Shown: positions 6,701 to 8,811 of the stretch, in pieces | Numbering within the stretch: the stretch's first letter is position 1 | Layout: every line of letters begins with the position of its first letter | DNA from: Flavipsychrobacter stenotrophus | GTDB lineage: Bacteria; Bacteroidota; Bacteroidia; Chitinophagales; Chitinophagaceae | Length of the DNA stretch: 8,811 nucleotides | NCBI GenBank assembly: GCA_947379685.1 | Contig: CANCOG010000188.1 | Coordinates: forward strand, 1 to 8,811 | Direction of reading: 5' to 3' | Program-made: the position numbers and the translations under genes | The notes under the pieces: generated by a model | Databases searched by the model: none | What the model was told of the DNA's origin: nothing | What the model saw: only the letters and a program-made list of their open reading frames with translations

Positions 6701-8811
6701 GGTTACCAATCTGAGCTGCTGTTGCTGCACCTCCATCACCACTAAAACCACCTGAACCAGTGCCAGCGATGGTGGTAATAATACCCGAGGAGCTAATTTT
6801 ACGTATACGGTGATTAGAATTGTCGCTGATGTACAAATTACCGCTGCCATCTGCCTTAACACCAACCGGATAATTGAGTGATGCAGCAGTTGCCGCACCT
6901 CCATCTCCACCATATCCTGCAGATCCTGTTCCGGCAATAGTAGTAATAATTCCAGACGAAGTTACCCTACGTACCCGATGATTATTTATATCTGCGAAAT
7001 AGATATTTCCAGATCCATCGACAGTAACATCATACGGGTCGTTCAGCATTGCAGCTGTAGCTGCTCCGCCATCGCCACTAAAGCCAGCAGTTCCATTTCC
7101 TGCAATCGTTGAAATAATTCCAGAGGGAGTAATTTTCCGAACGCGATGGTTAAGCACATCAGCAACAAATATATTTCCACTGGCATCAATTGCCACACCA
7201 TCCGGAGTACGCAATTGAGCTGCTGTCGCTGCCCCACCGTCACCACTAAACCCTGCCGTTCCTGTCCCTCCTATTGTCGTAATAATGTTACAAGCCGCAG
7301 TACCAGAACTCACTGCAACAGCCTGCGTATCAACTGTAGCGCCACAGCCGTTTGTAACCGAATAACTGATAATAGCTACACCAGACGCAACACCTGTAAC
7401 CACACCGCCGCTGGTGACAGTAGCAATTGAAGTAGCACTGCTGCTCCATGAGCCGCCTGAGGTGGCATCAGATAATGTAATTGTTGAACCCGCCGCAACA
7501 GTTGAAGGCCCGGAAATGGCCGCCACGGTTGGGGTGCCTGATGTTATTTTACGAATACGTTGGTTCATGTAGTCCGCTATATACAGATTATTACCAGAGC
7601 CAATTGCTAAGCCTGTCGGTTGATATAACTTTGCAGCTGTTGCCGGCCCGCCGTCGCCGCTAAAACCGGAAACACCACCAGTACCTGCGATTGTAGTGAT
7701 TATTCCAGATGAATTCACCATGCGAATGGCATAGTTAATCTCGTCGGCAATTAATAAGTTACCGATACCGTCAATCACTATACTTTGAGGATTTTTTAGA
7801 GTTGCTGAAGTTGCGGCGCCACCATCACCGGAAAAACCTGCTGAGCCGTTTCCGGCAACTGTTGTAATGATCCCTGATAACGATACTCTCCGGATACGTT
7901 GATTGCTTACGTCCGCGATATAGAGGTTACCAGTTAGGTCAACAAAAACGCCATTCGGGTAACGCAAAAGAGCCGCCGTCGCATTTCCGCCGTCGCCGGA
8001 ATATCCTGCAGTACCTGTGCCTGCTACTGTGGAAATAACACCAGAAATATCGACTTTCCTAATACGGTTCCCCGTTGAAAAGTATACAACCCCATTGTTG
8101 TCGACCGCAATACCGTTCGGGCCATCAAGCGTAGCAGCAGTAGCCGGCCCTCCATCACCTCCAAAGCCTGATGATCCATTTCCCGCAAACGTTGATATTA
8201 TCCCTGATGTACTAATCTTTCTAATAATGTTGTTCCCCAATTCTGCAACAAAAATATTCCCGCTACTGTCTAAAGCTATGCCATAAGGGTAGTTCACTAA
8301 AGCCGAGGATGCTGGCCCTCCATCCCCGCTGTAACCAGAAGTTCCGTTGCCGGCTATCGTTGTAATTATACCTGAAGTGCTGACTTTCCTGATACAATTA
8401 TTATACAAATCGGCAATAAATAAATTACCATTTCGATCTACAGCCACACCCGATGGAACATTTACGCTGGCAGCCGTCGCCGCCCCACCATCTCCAGAAT
8501 ACGCTCCTGTGCCATTACCCGCAATCGTCGTAATAATATTACATGAAGAACCCGAACCCGTCACCGTCACACCCTTTATCACTACACTAATCCCACAACT
8601 ATTCGTCACCGAATAACTAACAATAACACTACCCGCAGCAACGCCTGTTACCACACCACCACTGGTTACCGTGGCAATTGAAGTAGCACTGCTGCTCCAT
8701 GAGCCGCCTGAGGTAGCATCGGATAATGTAATTGTGGAACCCGCAGCAACAGTTGAAGGCCCGGAAATGGCGGCTACCGTTGGGGTGCCTGATGATATTT
8801 TGCGGATGCGG
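3702..8811 (-). CDS. Giant secreted NHL-propeller / Ig-like repeat protein with T9SS sorting domain, 5' part missing
   Basis: The frame is open from the right edge (first full codon 8810-8808) to TAA at 3702-3704: 1702 residues with the N-terminus outside the window. An in-frame GTG at 8654-8652 is not the start, because clear domain sequence continues upstream of it. Domain order in visible residues: tail of an NHL blade (1-8), linker Ig (9-91), propeller A (92-425), linker Ig (426-508), propeller B (509-842), ten Ig-like domains (843-1615), a short linker and a T9SS type A sorting domain (1627-1702). The product should pass the outer membrane through T9SS and be anchored or released. A Sec signal peptide must lie upstream. 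No catalytic motif is visible and the ligand is unknown. It is a paralogue of the gene downstream, with which it shares a 1.4-kb repeat. Confidence 0.95.
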   Translation of the reverse strand, partial: RIRKISSGTPTVAAISGPSTVAAGSTITLSDATSGGSWSSSATSIATVTSGGVVTGVAAGSVIVSYSVTNSCGISVVIKGVTVTGSGSSCNIITTIAGNGTGAYSGDGGAATAASVNVPSGVAVDRNGNLFIADLYNNCIRKVSTSGIITTIAGNGTSGYSGDGGPASSALVNYPYGIALDSSGNIFVAELGNNIIRKISTSGIISTFAGNGSSGFGGDGGPATAATLDGPNGIAVDNNGVVYFSTGNRIRKVDISGVISTVAGTGTAGYSGDGGNATAALLRYPNGVFVDLTGNLYIADVSNQRIRRVSLSGIITTVAGNGSAGFSGDGGAATSATLKNPQSIVIDGIGNLLIADEINYAIRMVNSSGIITTIAGTGGVSGFSGDGGPATAAKLYQPTGLAIGSGNNLYIADYMNQRIRKITSGTPTVAAISGPSTVAAGSTITLSDATSGGSWSSSATSIATVTSGGVVTGVASGVAIISYSVTNGCGATVDTQAVAVSSGTAACNIITTIGGTGTAGFSGDGGAATAAQLRTPDGVAIDASGNIFVADVLNHRVRKITPSGIISTIAGNGTAGFSGDGGAATAAMLNDPYDVTVDGSGNIYFADINNHRVRRVTSSGIITTIAGTGSAGYGGDGGAATAASLNYPVGVKADGSGNLYISDNSNHRIRKISSSGIITTIAGTGSGGFSGDGGAATAAQIGNPSRMIIDGTGNIYFTDAGNHRIRKISASGIISTIAGTGATSFAGDGGPATAANLNTPLGLALDASGNLFVSDELNFRIRKINPSGTISTFAGNGSFSFGGDGGAATAAQINAPFGLALDAGGNLYIADQSYNIRKVTTGIPVVATISGPSTVCTGSNITLTDSTSGGSWSTSASSVATVSASGVVTGVSAGTAIITYAVTGTCGTGSATKTVTVSGLPYMASIVGANTVCVSASTTFTDSTSGGTWSSSNASIASVNASTGSVTGVSAGSATITYTFASSCGSVTTTKVITVNAGPTTPAIITGTTSICTGTSSTLTDATTGGTWSSTSTGVANINASGVVTGVSAGTSVISYTVTNSCGSASRTTTVVVTSGSTAGTISGASTVCAGATTTFTNTTTGGTWSSSNASIATINSSGVITGLAAGAATITYTVTSGCGAATATRAITVNPAASAGTISGASTVCTGSTVTLTSSVSGGTWASSAPSIASVSTGGIVLPISAGSVTISYAVSGTCGSAIATKSVAVSSAPVVGSISGASTVCVALSTTLTDTATGGTWSSSNTSVATVSSTGTLTGVSAGSATISYAKANACGTASAAKGITVGSLPSAGTLSGASAVCTGATITLSSTATGGTWLSSNTAVATVVASTGVVRGVTAGTVNITYYVSSTCATAIATRSITVAASGSAGTITGVAAVCLGASATLTNSVSGGTWSSSNASIASISSTGVVTGIAAGSVTITYTTTSGCGSAFATKAFTVNALPYVSVISGSSTVCAGTTTTMTDSFSGGGWISSNTAAATISSSGVVTGISAGSTIITYFITNGCGTSVKTKALTINTATAGSLAGPSSVAVGASIVLTATVSGGTWTSSNTSIATVGTSGIVRGVATGTDTVVYTVSTSCGAAMVSKVISVTAHRGFASVEETTDNIKVYPNPNSGTFTLELPEGASNATLMISDITGKVLEVKSNSEQTMYFDMRQYAAGAYLIRVSADGKMYSQKVIIE
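3705..3932 (-). other. T9SS type A C-terminal sorting domain
   Basis: The last 76 residues (1627-1702 visible) begin NIKVYPNPNSGTFTLELP, with the characteristic YPNP motif. They continue with ISDITGKVLEVKS, a YAAGAYLIRVSADGK strand pair and the terminal KVIIE. This is the layout of the Por_Secre_tail family (TIGR04183 type), recognised by the T9SS translocon in the Bacteroidota outer membrane and usually removed when the protein is anchored to the surface or released. A short acidic linker (VEETTD) separates it from Ig domain 10. Confidence 0.95.
3966..6284 (-). repeat. Array of ten Ig-like (Big_2-type) domains (right gene)
   Basis: Visible residues 843-1615, ten units of 76-79 residues. Units 1-9 carry the two-cysteine pattern (STVC-like strand and xCG-like strand; SICTG in unit 3, TCAT in unit 7). 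Unit 10 has SSVAVGAS instead of STVC and keeps only STSCG, leaving one unpaired cysteine next to the sorting domain. Unit 5 has GGIVLPISAG in place of GVVTGVSAG. Units 3 to 9 correspond one-to-one to units 3 to 9 of the left gene. The array is probably a long stalk between the propellers and the surface anchor. Confidence 0.9.
4406..5819 (-). repeat. Long direct repeat, copy 2 (Ig domains 3-9 of the right gene)
   Basis: This is the partner of 1-1414 at a constant offset of 4405 bp. Nucleotide identity is uneven: 4976-5075 differs from 571-670 at 2 of 100 bases, while 5291-5390 differs from 886-985 at 28 of 100 (hand counts). Upstream of 5819 the two genes drift out of register by one codon (NASTGSV against NSSGVV) and resemble each other only as members of the same domain family. 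Confidence 0.93.
6285..7286 (-). repeat. Propeller B: six NHL repeats (right gene)
   Basis: Visible residues 509-842, 1002 bp, six blades. They are more regular than those of propeller A: FSGDGGAATAAQL, DASGNIFVAD and NHRVRKI recur with little change. Blade 6 is slightly shorter in its last strand (DQSYNIRKVTTG). There are no cysteines. Propeller plus preceding linker repeats the A unit exactly 1251 bp away, so the pair arose as a module duplication, although the blades have diverged more than the linkers. Confidence 0.92.
7287..7535 (-). repeat. Linker Ig-like domain between propellers A and B, copy 2
   Basis: Visible residues 426-508, 83 residues, the same length as the linker at 8538-8786. 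It starts TPTVAAISGPSTVAAGST, has the SGGSWSSSATS core and ends TAACN directly before propeller B. As in the first linker, the usual STVC cysteine is absent and an extra cysteine sits at the domain end. Its first two thirds are almost identical in protein to copy 1, while most DNA differences between the copies fall at synonymous sites. It joins two rigid propellers and is probably a spacer. Confidence 0.88.
7536..8537 (-). repeat. Propeller A: six NHL repeats (right gene)
   Basis: Visible residues 92-425, 1002 bp, six blades of 54-57 residues. Blades open with IITTIAGNG or close variants and carry YSGDGGxATAA, a P(S/Y/N)GxAxD turn, a GNLYIAD-like strand and NxRIRKV(S)xSG. Blade 3 lacks two residues (VVYFSTGNRIRKV), shortening its third strand and the following turn. 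Blade 1 has the only cysteine of this propeller (NNCIRKV). The length is identical to propeller B. As in other NHL propellers, the top face would be a ligand site, but no partner can be inferred. Confidence 0.92.
8538..8811 (-). repeat. End of an NHL blade plus linker Ig-like domain, copy 1
   Basis: The first eight visible residues (RIRKISSG) are the closing strand of an NHL blade, so another propeller must lie to the right of the window. The following 83 residues (8786-8538) form an Ig-like domain with STVAAGST where the other domains have STVCxG. About 170 bp at its N-terminal end (8641-8810) match 7390-7559 at about 89% by hand count (18 mismatches). Its two cysteines sit in NSCG and in SSCN just before propeller A. 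Confidence 0.88.

Noticed and set aside
8652..8654. GTG as start codon of the right-hand gene
   Set aside because: The same frame stays open to the window edge, and the upstream 52 residues are a clear blade end plus the first part of a linker Ig domain.
1..8811. CRISPR array or satellite DNA suggested by the many short repeats
   Set aside because: The periodicities (about 168 bp and 231 bp) are codon-locked and correspond to NHL blades and Ig domains in open reading frames; there are no constant repeats alternating with unique spacers.

Overview
The window lies inside a tandem pair of very large, repeat-built secreted-protein genes from a member of the Bacteroidota. The C-terminal sorting domain of the type IX secretion system (T9SS), the A-rich translation start without a Shine-Dalgarno sequence, and the NHL/Ig-like architecture all point to that phylum. 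Chitinophagaceae or a related Sphingobacteriia-type lineage is my best guess for the family; this is inference. I see no RNA genes, mobile elements or CRISPR array.

Layout: both genes are on the minus strand and both run off the window. The right-hand, upstream gene (3702 to beyond 8811) shows 1702 codons. It reads from the last residues of an NHL blade through a linker Ig-like domain, six-bladed propeller A, a second linker Ig-like domain, six-bladed propeller B and ten Ig-like domains to a T9SS type A sorting domain. It ends at a strong intrinsic terminator. A gap of 373 bp follows, A+T-rich, with a weak promoter candidate. The left-hand gene then starts at 3328 with a Sec signal peptide, followed by one six-bladed propeller, one cadherin-like/tandem Ig domain and eight complete Ig-like domains plus the start of a ninth. 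It is still open at base 1.

The two genes are paralogues built from one parts kit. Ig-like domains 3 to 9 of the two arrays match one-to-one for 471 codons at a constant offset of 4405 bp, without any indel and at about 93% amino-acid identity by hand count. The N-terminal halves are assembled differently. Nucleotide identity inside the shared block is patchy (about 98% in one 100-bp stretch, about 72% in another), which suggests gene conversion. Within the right gene, a 1251-bp module (linker Ig plus propeller) is duplicated, and the right edge implies at least one more propeller upstream.

Both products are predicted to cross the inner membrane by Sec. The right one should cross the outer membrane by T9SS and be attached to the cell surface or released, and the left one presumably does the same. 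What they bind or do cannot be told from the sequence. I found no convincing new enzymatic, defence or regulatory system; the interest lies in how the repeats evolved.
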